Positions 15,014-22,290 of a stretch of 22,290 nt of DNA are shown one piece after another. Position numbers and translations under genes: made by a program. The notes below the pieces were generated by a model that worked only from the letters and a program-made list of their open reading frames with translations, had not been told where the DNA came from and did not search any database. Location of the stretch: positions 1 to 22,290 of the forward strand of contig UQXF01000055.1 in NCBI GenBank assembly GCA_900544905.1, in the 5' to 3' direction. Numbering within the stretch: the first letter of the stretch is position 1; each line of letters begins with the position of its first letter. Source of the stretch: an uncultured Clostridium sp. (lineage in GTDB: Bacteria > Bacillota > Clostridia > Lachnospirales > Lachnospiraceae).

Positions 15014-15481
15014 TCAATTCGCCTCAATATGCGACAGCAGGGATGCCTTTCTCTTAATTCCATCCGGGCAGTTTCTCCCTGTTATAATTAACTTGACCTT
15101 GCTATTGCTCTGAAGTAATTCTTCAATATCCTCCGCAAACAGGATATTATAGTCCAGTAAGCCAAGCACCTCGTCTAATATTACTACATCCGAGCTTCCT
15201 GTGTCGATTACCTTCTTTGCATAATGAAAACTGTTCTTCGCCTTGGCTCTCTGCTCTTCTCTTTCCTCAAAGCTCAGCTGTCCATATGGTTTTTGACTGT
15301 TTTCAAATGAAAAGAATTTGATTTCATCATATTGACTTAAGATACTATAATCTGCGTCTGTTCCCTTTAAAAACTGTACAATTGTCACGGTTTCACCTGC
15401 TCCTACTGCCTTCACCGCCAGCCCCATGGCTGCTGCTGTCTTGCCGTAGCCTGCACCGTAAATAATGTGCACATTTTCCAT
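15014..15481 (-). CDS. CobO/CobA-like corrinoid adenosyltransferase
   Basis: 155 residues from ATG 15481, chosen because GAGGTGG precedes it; ATG 15496 would place that ribosome site inside the gene. The fold and motifs follow the CobA/CobO/BtuR family that adenosylates cob(I)alamin or cobyrinic acid diamide: an N-terminal P-loop YGAGYGKTAAAMGLAVKA, VTIVQFLKG, and DVVILDEVLGLLDYN. The P-loop departs from the usual GNGKGKTTAA: Asn is Ala, the first Lys is Tyr and the second Thr is Ala. At 155 residues it is somewhat shorter than CobO (about 170-200). No other cobalamin gene is near. It could be a diverged paralogue with altered substrate. Confidence 0.8.
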   Translation of the reverse strand: MENVHIIYGAGYGKTAAAMGLAVKAVGAGETVTIVQFLKGTDADYSILSQYDEIKFFSFENSQKPYGQLSFEEREEQRAKAKNSFHYAKKVIDTGSSDVVILDEVLGLLDYNILFAEDIEELLQSNSKVKLIITGRNCPDGIKRKASLLSHIEAN

Positions 15482-15520
15482 ATTTTTCCACCTCATGTTA
15501 AAGTTGTAAGAAATACGATT

Positions 15521-15549
15521 ATCCTAGCATATTCCCGATGAAAATGCAA
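15521..15549 (-). promoter_or_regulatory. Promoter of the cobO-like gene
   Basis: On the minus strand: TTGCAT (15544-15549), 17-base spacer, TAGGAT (15521-15526) preceded by TGC as an extended -10. It lies about 40 bases before the ATG and suggests transcription independent of the SSB-like gene. Confidence 0.6.
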
Positions 15550-15585
15550 TCATTTCCTTGCAGGTTTGAATTATCCATCTATTTT

Positions 15586-16212
15586 TTATTCCAGGCATTC
15601 CATTTTGCTAACGGACACCTCATATGCCACCCGGTTCACAACCTCTTCATTGTCCAGCTTCTTCTGGTATTCACGGCTCTGGATTCTTCCCCAGATTGCC
15701 ACATGCTCTCCAACCTCTAATTTCCCGGCAAATCTCGCATTTCTGCCCCAGCAGATGCACGGAATATAATCGGATTTGCCATAAGCACGGTTGACTGCCA
15801 GCAATACATCTGCAATCTCTCTTCCAAGGGGTGTCATTCTGTAAATTGGAGCCTTACATATATATCCATCTAAATAAATCTGATTCGGATGCTGCATTTC
15901 ATCCTCTTCATCCAATACATTTAACTCTCTAACAAAAAGCGATAAAATCAAACGGTTCTTTGTCTCCTCATGTTTATTGTAGGAACGGAACTGGCCCTTT
16001 GCCTCGATACGCTCACCGATATGACTCTCATGCACATCAATTAAACGGTCAGAAACCATCAAAGGAATTACATCCGTAGCGTCACTCAGTCTGCTTACCA
16101 GCAAGTCCACCATATAAAATCCCTCGCCAAAAATCTCGTGGCTGAATGTAAACTCCGAAATAATCTCTCCTGCCACTATTGCCTGATTGTTACTCAATGC
16201 TTTTTCTGTCAT
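15586..16212 (-). CDS. Two-OB-fold single-stranded DNA-binding protein
   Basis: 208 residues from ATG 16212, which has GGAAGGAG before it; the frame stays open to 16266 without a ribosome site. The C-terminal half (about 108-204) is a clear SSB OB fold (YLDGYICKAPIYRMTPLGREIADVLLAVNR, then PCICWGRNARFAGKLEVGEHVAIWGRIQSREYQ). The N-terminal half (about 8-98) looks like a second, diverged OB fold. This two-domain form occurs in Clostridia alongside the normal Ssb. It lacks the acidic DDDIPF-type tail that recruits replication partners, ending SVSKMECLE. It is therefore probably an auxiliary ssDNA-binding protein rather than the essential Ssb. Confidence 0.88.
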   Translation of the reverse strand: MTEKALSNNQAIVAGEIISEFTFSHEIFGEGFYMVDLLVSRLSDATDVIPLMVSDRLIDVHESHIGERIEAKGQFRSYNKHEETKNRLILSLFVRELNVLDEEDEMQHPNQIYLDGYICKAPIYRMTPLGREIADVLLAVNRAYGKSDYIPCICWGRNARFAGKLEVGEHVAIWGRIQSREYQKKLDNEEVVNRVAYEVSVSKMECLE

Positions 16213-16307
16213 CTTTTTTCTCCTTCCATGTACCTTAAAAAGTTTTATTTGCACAATAAATGCCAAACACTAGGTATTGTATGTATCTGTTTGAAAATCA
16301 TTTATCA

Positions 16308-16326
16308 TGTACTATATATTAGTACA
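16308..16326. promoter_or_regulatory. Perfect palindrome upstream of the SSB-like gene
   Basis: TGTACTATATATTAGTACA has 7-base arms around TATAT. It lies 96 bases upstream of the SSB-like ATG and 58 bases past the methyltransferase stop. It could be an operator or a weak hairpin; it does not match the Gram-positive LexA box. No convincing promoter hexamers were seen nearby. Confidence 0.35.
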
Positions 16327-16383
16327 GAAAGTCGATTTATAGAACGGGGATTTTTCTTCTAAAAAGCACTAGTTTTGTCGATA

Positions 16384-17151
16384 TTATGTGGTTCTCTGTC
16401 GCATTGCCTCATACATCAGCACAGTTGACGCAGTTGCGGCATTTAAAGACTCTACTTTTCCCCTCATTGGTATCCTGATTTTAGTGTTTGTGGCATTAGA
16501 AAGCTCTTCGGAAAGACCATTTCCCTCATTACCAATGCAAAAAATTGTCGGTTTGCGGTAATCATAGTCGTAAAAGCTATTTCCCTGCAAATGGGCGCTA
16601 TAGGTTCCAAAGCCCCGGCGATTAAAATCTTCAATATATTCCTTCAAATCCTCCACATAGCAAAAGGGAAGACGGAAAACAGAACCCATGGTTGCCCGCA
16701 CGGTCTTTGGATTGTATATATCCACTGTATCCCGGCTCATAATAATTCCCGTTACTCCGGCACCCTCTGCGGTACGGATTATCGTTCCAAGGTTACCCGG
16801 ATTCTGTATGTTCTCCAATGCCATGATAAGCGGATTTTCCCCTCCGCACACCTGTTCCATGGAATAGTGATACCGTTTCACCATGCTGATAACTCCCTGA
16901 GGTGTCTTGGTATCCGAAACGGATTCCATGATATGCTCCGCAATCAGTTCACAGGAAAGATTGCAGAACAACTCTTTGTTCTTCTCATAAAATGCTTCCG
17001 TTGCAAATGTCTCAACATGCATTTCCTCCGGTATTTCTGCAAACATCCGGAGCCCCTCTACTATGAATACATCCTGCCTTCTGCGCTCTCTTGCATTCTT
17101 CATGCATTTTGTTAAATTTTTAATTTTATTATTTGATGTACTGGTTATCAT
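16384..17151 (-). CDS. SpoU/TrmH-family RNA 2'-O-methyltransferase
   Basis: A 255-residue SPOUT methyltransferase using S-adenosylmethionine to methylate a ribose 2'-OH, probably on 23S rRNA or tRNA. The N-terminal substrate-binding domain (about 1-95) contains RRRQDVFIVEGLRM. The catalytic domain carries motif 1 NIQNPGNLGTIIRTAEG (114-130), motif 2 IGNEGNGL (206-213) and motif 3 IPMRGKVESLNAATASTVLMYEA (227-249), which together form the trefoil-knot cofactor site. The target nucleotide cannot be told from sequence. An AGAAGAGG site precedes the ATG, 15 bases after dnaE, so it is co-transcribed with it. Confidence 0.95.
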   Translation of the reverse strand: MITSTSNNKIKNLTKCMKNARERRRQDVFIVEGLRMFAEIPEEMHVETFATEAFYEKNKELFCNLSCELIAEHIMESVSDTKTPQGVISMVKRYHYSMEQVCGGENPLIMALENIQNPGNLGTIIRTAEGAGVTGIIMSRDTVDIYNPKTVRATMGSVFRLPFCYVEDLKEYIEDFNRRGFGTYSAHLQGNSFYDYDYRKPTIFCIGNEGNGLSEELSNATNTKIRIPMRGKVESLNAATASTVLMYEAMRQRTT

Positions 17152-17166
17152 ATAAAGCCTCTTCTT

Positions 17167-20100
17167 CTATCTGGAATATCCCTTCATGGAAAGCTTTCCC
17201 TCTTTTGTCACTACCTTTCCTTCTCCCAGCAGCTTCTTTAATTCCCCCAGTGATGCTTCCGAGATATCCACCCGGAACTGGGTACCCAATGGTTTCATCA
17301 GTTTTTCTTCCTTCAGAACCACAATAACCTCACTGCGACCTGCATAAGTATCTACAATTCCGTAAATCGCATCCTGCTTATTCTTAAAATCCTCTTTATT
17401 CTCACACTGAAGATAAAGCTGCCTCGGAACTTCGGAAAACGGCACTACTTTTTCTAACAAAAGCTTTCCCTCATCCTCGCTGATGGATGCTCTTCCATAT
17501 ACAAAAATCTTTTCATCCTGCTCTAAATATTGTCTGTACTGCTCATACATCTTCGGAAATACCACTACCTCAATGGTTCCCAGCAAATCCTCCAGTGTGA
17601 TAAAAGCCATATTCTGGTTGCTTTTTGTCATTTTCACTGTTTTCGCTGAAATCATACCACCCATCGTATAGTAAACCTGGTCCTTTGCAACGGTTTCCCC
17701 GCTGTCCGGGTCTGGCAGAAAGTCATGAGTAGTGGCGTCAATGTTCCGGCTCATCAGCTCCTGATAATCCTCCAGCGGATGACCGCTTACATAAATGCCC
17801 AGAACCTCCTTCTCATAGGCAAGCAGCTCTTCCTTATCATACTCTGCCACCTTTGGATAAGAGATGTCAAAATCCTTCTTCTCTTCCTCTCCGAGAAAAT
17901 CCAACAGAGACATCTGCCCGGTCATGGCACTTTTCTTTTCCTGATTTACCTGGTCAATCACCTGCACATAAACCATCATCATCTGTCTTCGATTGGCATC
18001 AAAGCTGTCCAGTGCTCCGGATTTGATAAAGCTTTCAATGGTACGCTTATTCACCTCTTTATTGGAAAGCCGGCTGATAAAATCCTTTAAATCCTTGTAC
18101 CTTCCATTCTTTTCCCGTTCTTCCACAATCGCTTCAATAACAGGTCTTCCCACACTCTTCAGCGCAGACAATCCGTAGCGGATTGCTCCGTTGGATACAG
18201 AAAAATGGCTGTAGCCCTCATTGATATCCGGCGGCAGTATCTGAATCCCAAGCTTTCTGCAATGGGCAATATACTCAGACACCTTGTCGATACGGTCTAA
18301 TACCGAAGTGATTAAAGCCGCCATAAATTCCTCCGGATAATGGCATTTTAAATAAGCGGTCTGATATGCCACCACTGCATAGGCTGCCGCATGGGATTTG
18401 TTGAAGGCATACTTTGCAAAATCTATCATTTCATCAAATATCTTATTGGCAGTCTTCTCGTCAATTCCCCTGTTGATACAGCCCGGAACATTCTCTTCCT
18501 CGTTACCATAGACAAAATTCTGGCGCTCCCGCTGCATTACATCTCCCTTTTTCTTTGACATGGCACGGCGCACCAAATCACTTCGTCCAAGGGTATAGCC
18601 TGCCAGCTCCATTACAATCTGCATAACCTGTTCCTGGTATACAATACAGCCATAGGTGGGTGCAAGAATTTTCTCCAGCTGCGGACAGTCATAGGTAATC
18701 GTCTCCGGATGCTCCTTTCCCTTAATATAAAGCGGGATAAAATCCATCGGTCCCGGACGGTAAAGAGAGATACCCGCAATTACATCTTCAATATTTCTGG
18801 GCTTTAACTCCTTCATAAAGCTCTTCATACCGTTACTTTCAAGCTGGAATATACCATCAGTCTGTCCGGTACAAAGAAGGTCGTATACCTCCTTATCTTC
18901 CATATCCAAATGGTCAATATCGATATCAATCCCTTTGCTCTGCTTTATATTCCGCACCGCATCCTGAATCACAGTAAGGGTTCTAAGTCCAAGAAAATCC
19001 ATTTTCAGCAGTCCCAGCTCCTCAATGGTAGTCATGGTAAACTGGGTCGTAATGGCATCCTCTGAGCCACGGGACAGGGGCACAAATTCATCAATGGATT
19101 TCTGTCCAATCACCACACCTGCCGCATGCATGGACGCATGTCTCGGAAGTCCCTCCAACTTCTTGGACATATCAATCAGATATCTGACATCCTCTTCCTC
19201 CTCATACGCCTTCTTAAGGTCAGAGGAAATATGAACTGCCTCATCAATAGTTATGTTATGACCGTTTGCTCCCATGGGAATCATTTTTGCCACCCTGTCC
19301 ACTGCCGCATATGGCATATCCAGTGCCCGTCCCACGTCACGGATTACCATCCGCGCCGCCATGGTTCCAAAGGTAACAATCTGTACCACCTTCTCCTTGC
19401 CATACTTGCGGACAACGTAATCAATAACCTCCTGCCTTCTTTCATAGCAGAAATCCACGTCAATATCCGGCATGGATACACGCTCGGGATTCAGGAAACG
19501 CTCAAAAAGAAGATTATACCGGATTGGGTCAATATCGGTAATTCCCAGACAATAGCTGACTATGGAACCGGCAGCAGAGCCACGTCCGGGTCCCACTGCA
19601 ATTCCGTTATCCTTCGCATATTTAATGAAATCCCATACAATCAAAAAATAATCCACATAGCCCATTTTCTGTATTGTGGACAATTCATAATCCAGCCGTT
19701 CCTGCAATTCCTGAGTTACAGGGTCATACCGCCTGTGTATTCCCTCCTCACAAAGTGCCTGCAGATACGTATAAGAAGTAAAGCCCTCCGGCACCTCGTA
19801 CTTCGGCACCTTCTGTTCACCGAAAACAATCTCCACATTACAACGCTTTGCAATCTTACCTGTATTTTCAAGAGCCTGCTTTGCATAGGGAAACAGGGCT
19901 TCCATCTCCTCCGGAGATTTTAAGTAATACTGTCCCCCGTCATAGCGCATACGGTCTTCATCTGCCACCTTTTTTGCAGTCTGGATGCAGAGTAAAATAT
20001 CATGCGCCTCGGCGTCGCTTTCCCTGACATAATGAATATCATTGGTTGCCACAAGAGGAATTCCTGTCTCCTGGGACATTCTCATCAAACCCTGGTTGAC

Positions 20101-20655
20101 GGTCTTCTGGTCGTCAATTCCGTGGTCCTGCATTTCCAGAAAATAATTATCTTTTCCAAAGATTGCCTGATGCTCCAAAGCCGCCTGTTTTGCCTCCTCG
20201 TAGAATCCCTGCCGCAGCTTCGTTGCCACCTCACCTGCAAGACAGGCAGACAGCGCAATCACTCCCTCATGAAATTCCTGTAACACCTCACGGTCTACTC
20301 TCGGCTTATAATAATAACCCTCTGTAAATCCTCTGGACACTATCTTCATAAGATTATGATATCCCTTATCATTTTCTGCCAGTAAAACAAGATGATAGTA
20401 CCGGTTATCTCCCTTTCCAAGCTCCCTGTCAAAACGGGAACCCGGCGCAACGTAAACCTCACATCCAATAATCGGCTTGATTCCCTCTGCTTTGGCTGCC
20501 TTATAAAAATCAATAACACCATACATCACACCGTGGTCGGTAATGGCGATGCTGTCCATGCCAAGCTCTTTTGTGTGATGAACCAGTTCTTTAATCTTGG
20601 ACGCACCATCCAGTAAACTATATTCTGTATGCACGTGTAAATGTGTAAAGCTCAT
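17167..20655 (-). CDS. dnaE: DNA polymerase III subunit alpha
   Basis: A 1162-residue replicative polymerase of the DnaE type. The N-terminal PHP domain (about 1-280) starts FTHLHVHTEYSLLDG and keeps likely metal ligands H7, H9, D40, H41, E66, C138, D206 and H208. The palm has GPGRGSAAGS (355-364) and the catalytic PDIDVDF (396-402), with a further Asp expected in the fingers-palm region. Later parts include helix-hairpin-helix motifs near RYGLSALKSVG and an OB fold near TKSNQNMAFITLEDLLGTIEVVVFPKMY. Clostridia usually also have PolC, so this may be the second polymerase. Start preceded by CGGAGGAAAAT. Downstream of the DUF5662 gene by 79 bases. Confidence 0.98.
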   Translation of the reverse strand: MSFTHLHVHTEYSLLDGASKIKELVHHTKELGMDSIAITDHGVMYGVIDFYKAAKAEGIKPIIGCEVYVAPGSRFDRELGKGDNRYYHLVLLAENDKGYHNLMKIVSRGFTEGYYYKPRVDREVLQEFHEGVIALSACLAGEVATKLRQGFYEEAKQAALEHQAIFGKDNYFLEMQDHGIDDQKTVNQGLMRMSQETGIPLVATNDIHYVRESDAEAHDILLCIQTAKKVADEDRMRYDGGQYYLKSPEEMEALFPYAKQALENTGKIAKRCNVEIVFGEQKVPKYEVPEGFTSYTYLQALCEEGIHRRYDPVTQELQERLDYELSTIQKMGYVDYFLIVWDFIKYAKDNGIAVGPGRGSAAGSIVSYCLGITDIDPIRYNLLFERFLNPERVSMPDIDVDFCYERRQEVIDYVVRKYGKEKVVQIVTFGTMAARMVIRDVGRALDMPYAAVDRVAKMIPMGANGHNITIDEAVHISSDLKKAYEEEEDVRYLIDMSKKLEGLPRHASMHAAGVVIGQKSIDEFVPLSRGSEDAITTQFTMTTIEELGLLKMDFLGLRTLTVIQDAVRNIKQSKGIDIDIDHLDMEDKEVYDLLCTGQTDGIFQLESNGMKSFMKELKPRNIEDVIAGISLYRPGPMDFIPLYIKGKEHPETITYDCPQLEKILAPTYGCIVYQEQVMQIVMELAGYTLGRSDLVRRAMSKKKGDVMQRERQNFVYGNEEENVPGCINRGIDEKTANKIFDEMIDFAKYAFNKSHAAAYAVVAYQTAYLKCHYPEEFMAALITSVLDRIDKVSEYIAHCRKLGIQILPPDINEGYSHFSVSNGAIRYGLSALKSVGRPVIEAIVEEREKNGRYKDLKDFISRLSNKEVNKRTIESFIKSGALDSFDANRRQMMMVYVQVIDQVNQEKKSAMTGQMSLLDFLGEEEKKDFDISYPKVAEYDKEELLAYEKEVLGIYVSGHPLEDYQELMSRNIDATTHDFLPDPDSGETVAKDQVYYTMGGMISAKTVKMTKSNQNMAFITLEDLLGTIEVVVFPKMYEQYRQYLEQDEKIFVYGRASISEDEGKLLLEKVVPFSEVPRQLYLQCENKEDFKNKQDAIYGIVDTYAGRSEVIVVLKEEKLMKPLGTQFRVDISEASLGELKKLLGEGKVVTKEGKLSMKGYSR

Positions 20656-20734
20656 ATTTTCCTCCGTATTACTCTCTTATAAAAAGTATTTCTATGTAAA
20701 ATACAGTCTATTCTGTCACATAAAAACAGCTGTT

Positions 20735-21283
20735 TTATATTTTCTCCCGTCTTACTTCTTTCGTCAAAATCTCATTTTTGATATAGGAAAAGGTCTCATC
20801 TTCCCCCTTCTCCGCCAGCATTGTTAACAGACATTCCAATAGCTTTGCAGACTCCGGATGAAGCAGATATTTTGCTTTTCCTTTCTTATAATAGGCAAGC
20901 GGCATATCATCCGTATAGGTATCCCTATTATAGTTCTTACTGGCTGCCACCCTGTCGCAGAACATCTCCACCACATATTTCACCGGCATACGCATTCCGG
21001 TAATGCCGCCATTTTCCAAGTCATAATCCAGCCAATATTCCAAATGATGCTTATTGCGTCCTTTGTGATGTAACCATGCGGAGGTGTACCCCTTGTCTTC
21101 ACGCTCTGCATTGTTGGGACTCCGGTTGCCCTGGTAATATTTTACTCCCACCATGAATTCCGTAGGACTGTACTTGGATAAATCATGAAGCAGTCCCTGT
21201 TTAATCATTCCAAGCCGGAAACAGGACTGCATAACCAGCCATTTATGATGATTAATTGTTTTCAAATGGTTCCACCAGTTCAT
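20735..21283 (-). CDS. DUF5662 family protein
   Basis: A 182-residue protein resembling the DUF5662 family of Firmicutes, of unknown function. Histidine/aspartate clusters suggest a metal-binding, possibly HD-like helical fold: H12/H13, LLHDLSKYSP (H33, D34), WLHHKGRNKHHLEYW (H72, H73, H79, H80) and CDRVAASKNY (D110). No signal peptide or membrane helix. A strong GAAAGGAGTAAC precedes the ATG. The first 10-bp repeat of the MITE-like insertion lies only 18 bases upstream of the ATG, so its native upstream region has been displaced by 220 bases. It precedes dnaE by 79 bases and could be co-transcribed with it. Confidence 0.85.
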   Translation of the reverse strand: MNWWNHLKTINHHKWLVMQSCFRLGMIKQGLLHDLSKYSPTEFMVGVKYYQGNRSPNNAEREDKGYTSAWLHHKGRNKHHLEYWLDYDLENGGITGMRMPVKYVVEMFCDRVAASKNYNRDTYTDDMPLAYYKKGKAKYLLHPESAKLLECLLTMLAEKGEDETFSYIKNEILTKEVRREKI

Positions 21284-21301
21284 ATGTTACTCCTTTCGCA
21301 C

Positions 21302-21311
21302 TATACTGTAC
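21302..21311 (+). repeat. 10-bp direct repeat, left (target-site duplication)
   Basis: TATACTGTAC abuts the left terminal inverted repeat and is repeated exactly at 21522-21531 directly outside the right one. This is the expected footprint of transpositional insertion. Confidence 0.85.
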
Positions 21312-21521
21312 TAGGCGATTGCGAAACTCATTTTTTGAAAGCCTGCGTTGTACAAATGTAACAAATATGTTTTTCGGACCGTTTGCACTTAGTTGAGAAC
21401 GTAGCAGTGCTAAGCTCGAAAACACCTCGCTAACCACTGACGTTCTCAAATGTCCTACAAACATAAATTTGTTACATTTGCACAACTCACATTTTGAAAT
21501 AAAGAGTTTCGCAATTACCTA
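21312..21521. mobile_element. MITE-like foldback element, 210 bp
   Basis: The ends are 18-base inverted repeats: TAGGCGATTGCGAAACTC at 21312-21329, and the complement of TAGGTAATTGCGAAACTC at 21504-21521, with two mismatches. The interior is palindromic too: CAAATGTAACAAAT, GAGAACGT and CAGTG/TTAGC-like blocks recur in inverted order, so the whole element can fold into a long imperfect hairpin. It is bounded by exact 10-bp direct repeats. No transposase is encoded, so it would depend on one supplied elsewhere in the genome. The IS family cannot be assigned from this window. It sits in the 5' region of the DUF5662 gene. Confidence 0.85.
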
Positions 21522-21531
21522 TATACTGTAC
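21522..21531 (+). repeat. 10-bp direct repeat, right (target-site duplication)
   Basis: Exact copy of TATACTGTAC at 21302-21311, directly next to the right terminal inverted repeat. Confidence 0.85.
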
Positions 21532-21565
21532 GATTCTATTTACTTATTATGAACTATAATAAATG

Positions 21566-21596
21566 AAAAAACAAGAATAAGATTGCGCTTCTTATT
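21566..21596 (-). terminator. Candidate terminator of the GNAT gene
   Basis: AATAAGA (21576-21582) pairs with TCTTATT (21590-21596) around a 7-base loop. A T6 tract (21566-21571) follows on the minus strand after a 4-base gap. The stem is short and AT-rich, and it lies 88 bases past the stop. Confidence 0.45.
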
Positions 21597-21683
21597 ACTC
21601 ATAAAAGGCTCCCCCTTTGCAGACTTTTAAGATATTTCAATTGTATCATATAAGATGTCCTGAAAATGGGACAGTAAAGGTAT

Positions 21684-22175
21684 TTAAATATTAGATAGCT
21701 CCTTCTCATAACACCACCATTGCTCGCCAAATAAATCTGCCTCACCACAATTTTCAAAATCCAGCTTTGCATAAGAACGCAGTGCTCTCTCATTGGTTTT
21801 GCTCACCAAAAAATGAACACTTTTATATCCCTGTTTTACAAGCTCCTGCATGGCATATACCAATAACTGCCTTGCGATTCCCCGGTTCTGATATTCAGCT
21901 TTTACCACCAGACGGGCAAGCTCTGCTCCCGGTTGTAAATCAGCCGTCCAGCAGGACAATTCCTCAACCACCTTATCATCATCAACGGAAACCGCGCCGA
22001 TAATTTCACCGGCATCATTTTTCAGACAAAATAACGCATTTCTTTCCAAGTCACCCTGTGTGATTTCTTCATTCGGATAGTCCATCGACCATGTGCATCC
22101 CGGACTGCCAATGGCAGCCTGGTATAACTTTGTAATTTCTTCTATATCCTCTTTTGTGGCATTTTTAAAATCCAT
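21684..22175 (-). CDS. GNAT-family N-acetyltransferase
   Basis: A 163-residue acetyl-CoA-dependent acyltransferase of the GNAT superfamily. Motif A, which binds the CoA pyrophosphate, is ARLVVKAEYQNRGIARQLLVYA with Q-x-R-G-I-A at residues 96-101. Motif B is seen as FLVSKTNERALRSYAKLDFENCG, with the typical Asn (128) and Tyr (135). The N-terminal part (NATKEDIEEITKLYQAAI) fits the first strand-helix unit. The acceptor substrate (protein, small amine or antibiotic) cannot be deduced. AGGGGAGAG precedes the ATG. It is last on the contig and its promoter region is cut by the end of genomic sequence at 22244. Confidence 0.92.
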   Translation of the reverse strand: MDFKNATKEDIEEITKLYQAAIGSPGCTWSMDYPNEEITQGDLERNALFCLKNDAGEIIGAVSVDDDKVVEELSCWTADLQPGAELARLVVKAEYQNRGIARQLLVYAMQELVKQGYKSVHFLVSKTNERALRSYAKLDFENCGEADLFGEQWWCYEKELSNI

Positions 22176-22244
22176 GTTCTCTCCCCTTCACAGCTCTTTC
22201 TGCAAATATATCATGTCCACAAGCTGTATCCCACACTCATATAT

Positions 22245-22290
22245 CTGTCTCTTATACACATCTCCGAGCCCACGAGACTCGACGTCATCT
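22245..22290 (-). other. Nextera adapter with i7 index (artefact)
   Basis: 22245-22263 is the complement of the Tn5 mosaic end and 22264-22278 the rest of the Nextera read-2 adapter. The next eight bases TCGACGTC (22279-22286) sit where the i7 barcode belongs and are followed by ATCT, the start of the P7 sequence. From memory TCGACGTC is a Nextera XT i7 index. Not genomic. Confidence 0.98.

Noticed and set aside
16327..16383. Possible terminator after the methyltransferase gene (TTTTT...AAAAA)
   Set aside because: Only a five-pair A-T stem; not supportable.
20723..20736. AAAACAGCTGTTTT palindrome at the end of the DUF5662 gene
   Set aside because: It has no loop and overlaps the stop codon; too weak to call a terminator, and dnaE may be co-transcribed.
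21252..21485. 77-aa minus-strand reading frame
   Set aside because: It lies almost wholly inside the palindromic element and overlaps the start of the DUF5662 gene, with no ribosome site or recognisable family.
31..22244. tRNA, rRNA, CRISPR array, phage or toxin-antitoxin genes
   Set aside because: Looked for on both strands; no cloverleaf, rRNA signature, regular direct repeats or matching gene pairs were seen.

Overview
The window is one contig of a low-to-moderate GC Gram-positive bacterium, most likely a gut-type Lachnospiraceae (Clostridia). Support: Firmicutes-style AAGGAGG ribosome sites, a dapA-dapB operon under a lysine riboswitch, a GGGtGRT/NifU-like pair, and small clostridial families (two-OB-fold SSB, DUF5662). 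Genus cannot be fixed. Both ends (1-30 and 22245-22290) are Illumina Nextera adapter, so genomic sequence runs only from 31 to 22244.

Layout (mostly minus strand). 31-2640: GGGtGRT protein with a NifU-like Fe-S scaffold, then an unrecognised 122-aa protein. 2638-3498 (+): PHP phosphoesterase behind a promoter whose -35 overlaps a perfect palindrome. 3600-5110: tgt-yajC operon (queuosine tRNA modification and Sec accessory protein). 5345-6475 (+): protein with EF-hand-like calcium motifs and an apparent ATC start. 6581-10593: three-gene ABC operon (ATPase, membrane-anchored exported protein, MacB/FtsX-type permease), the two surface proteins both carrying Ser/Asp-rich stretches. 10686-12611: glutamine-dependent NAD synthetase. 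12819-14881: dapA-dapB with promoter, lysine riboswitch, attenuator and final terminator. 15014-16212: CobO/CobA-like adenosyltransferase and a two-OB SSB-like protein. 16384-21283: DUF5662, dnaE and a SpoU/TrmH rRNA methyltransferase in one direction. 21312-21521: a 210-bp palindromic MITE-like element with 18-bp terminal inverted repeats and exact 10-bp flanking direct repeats. 21684-22175: GNAT acetyltransferase.

Most of the window is core metabolism and information processing. The least conventional parts are the ABC/acidic-surface-protein operon, the foldback insertion just upstream of the DUF5662 gene, the calcium-motif protein with a non-standard start, the GGGtGRT/NifU-like pair, and a cobalamin adenosyltransferase homologue with an altered P-loop. 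I saw no tRNA, rRNA, CRISPR array, transposase or phage gene.
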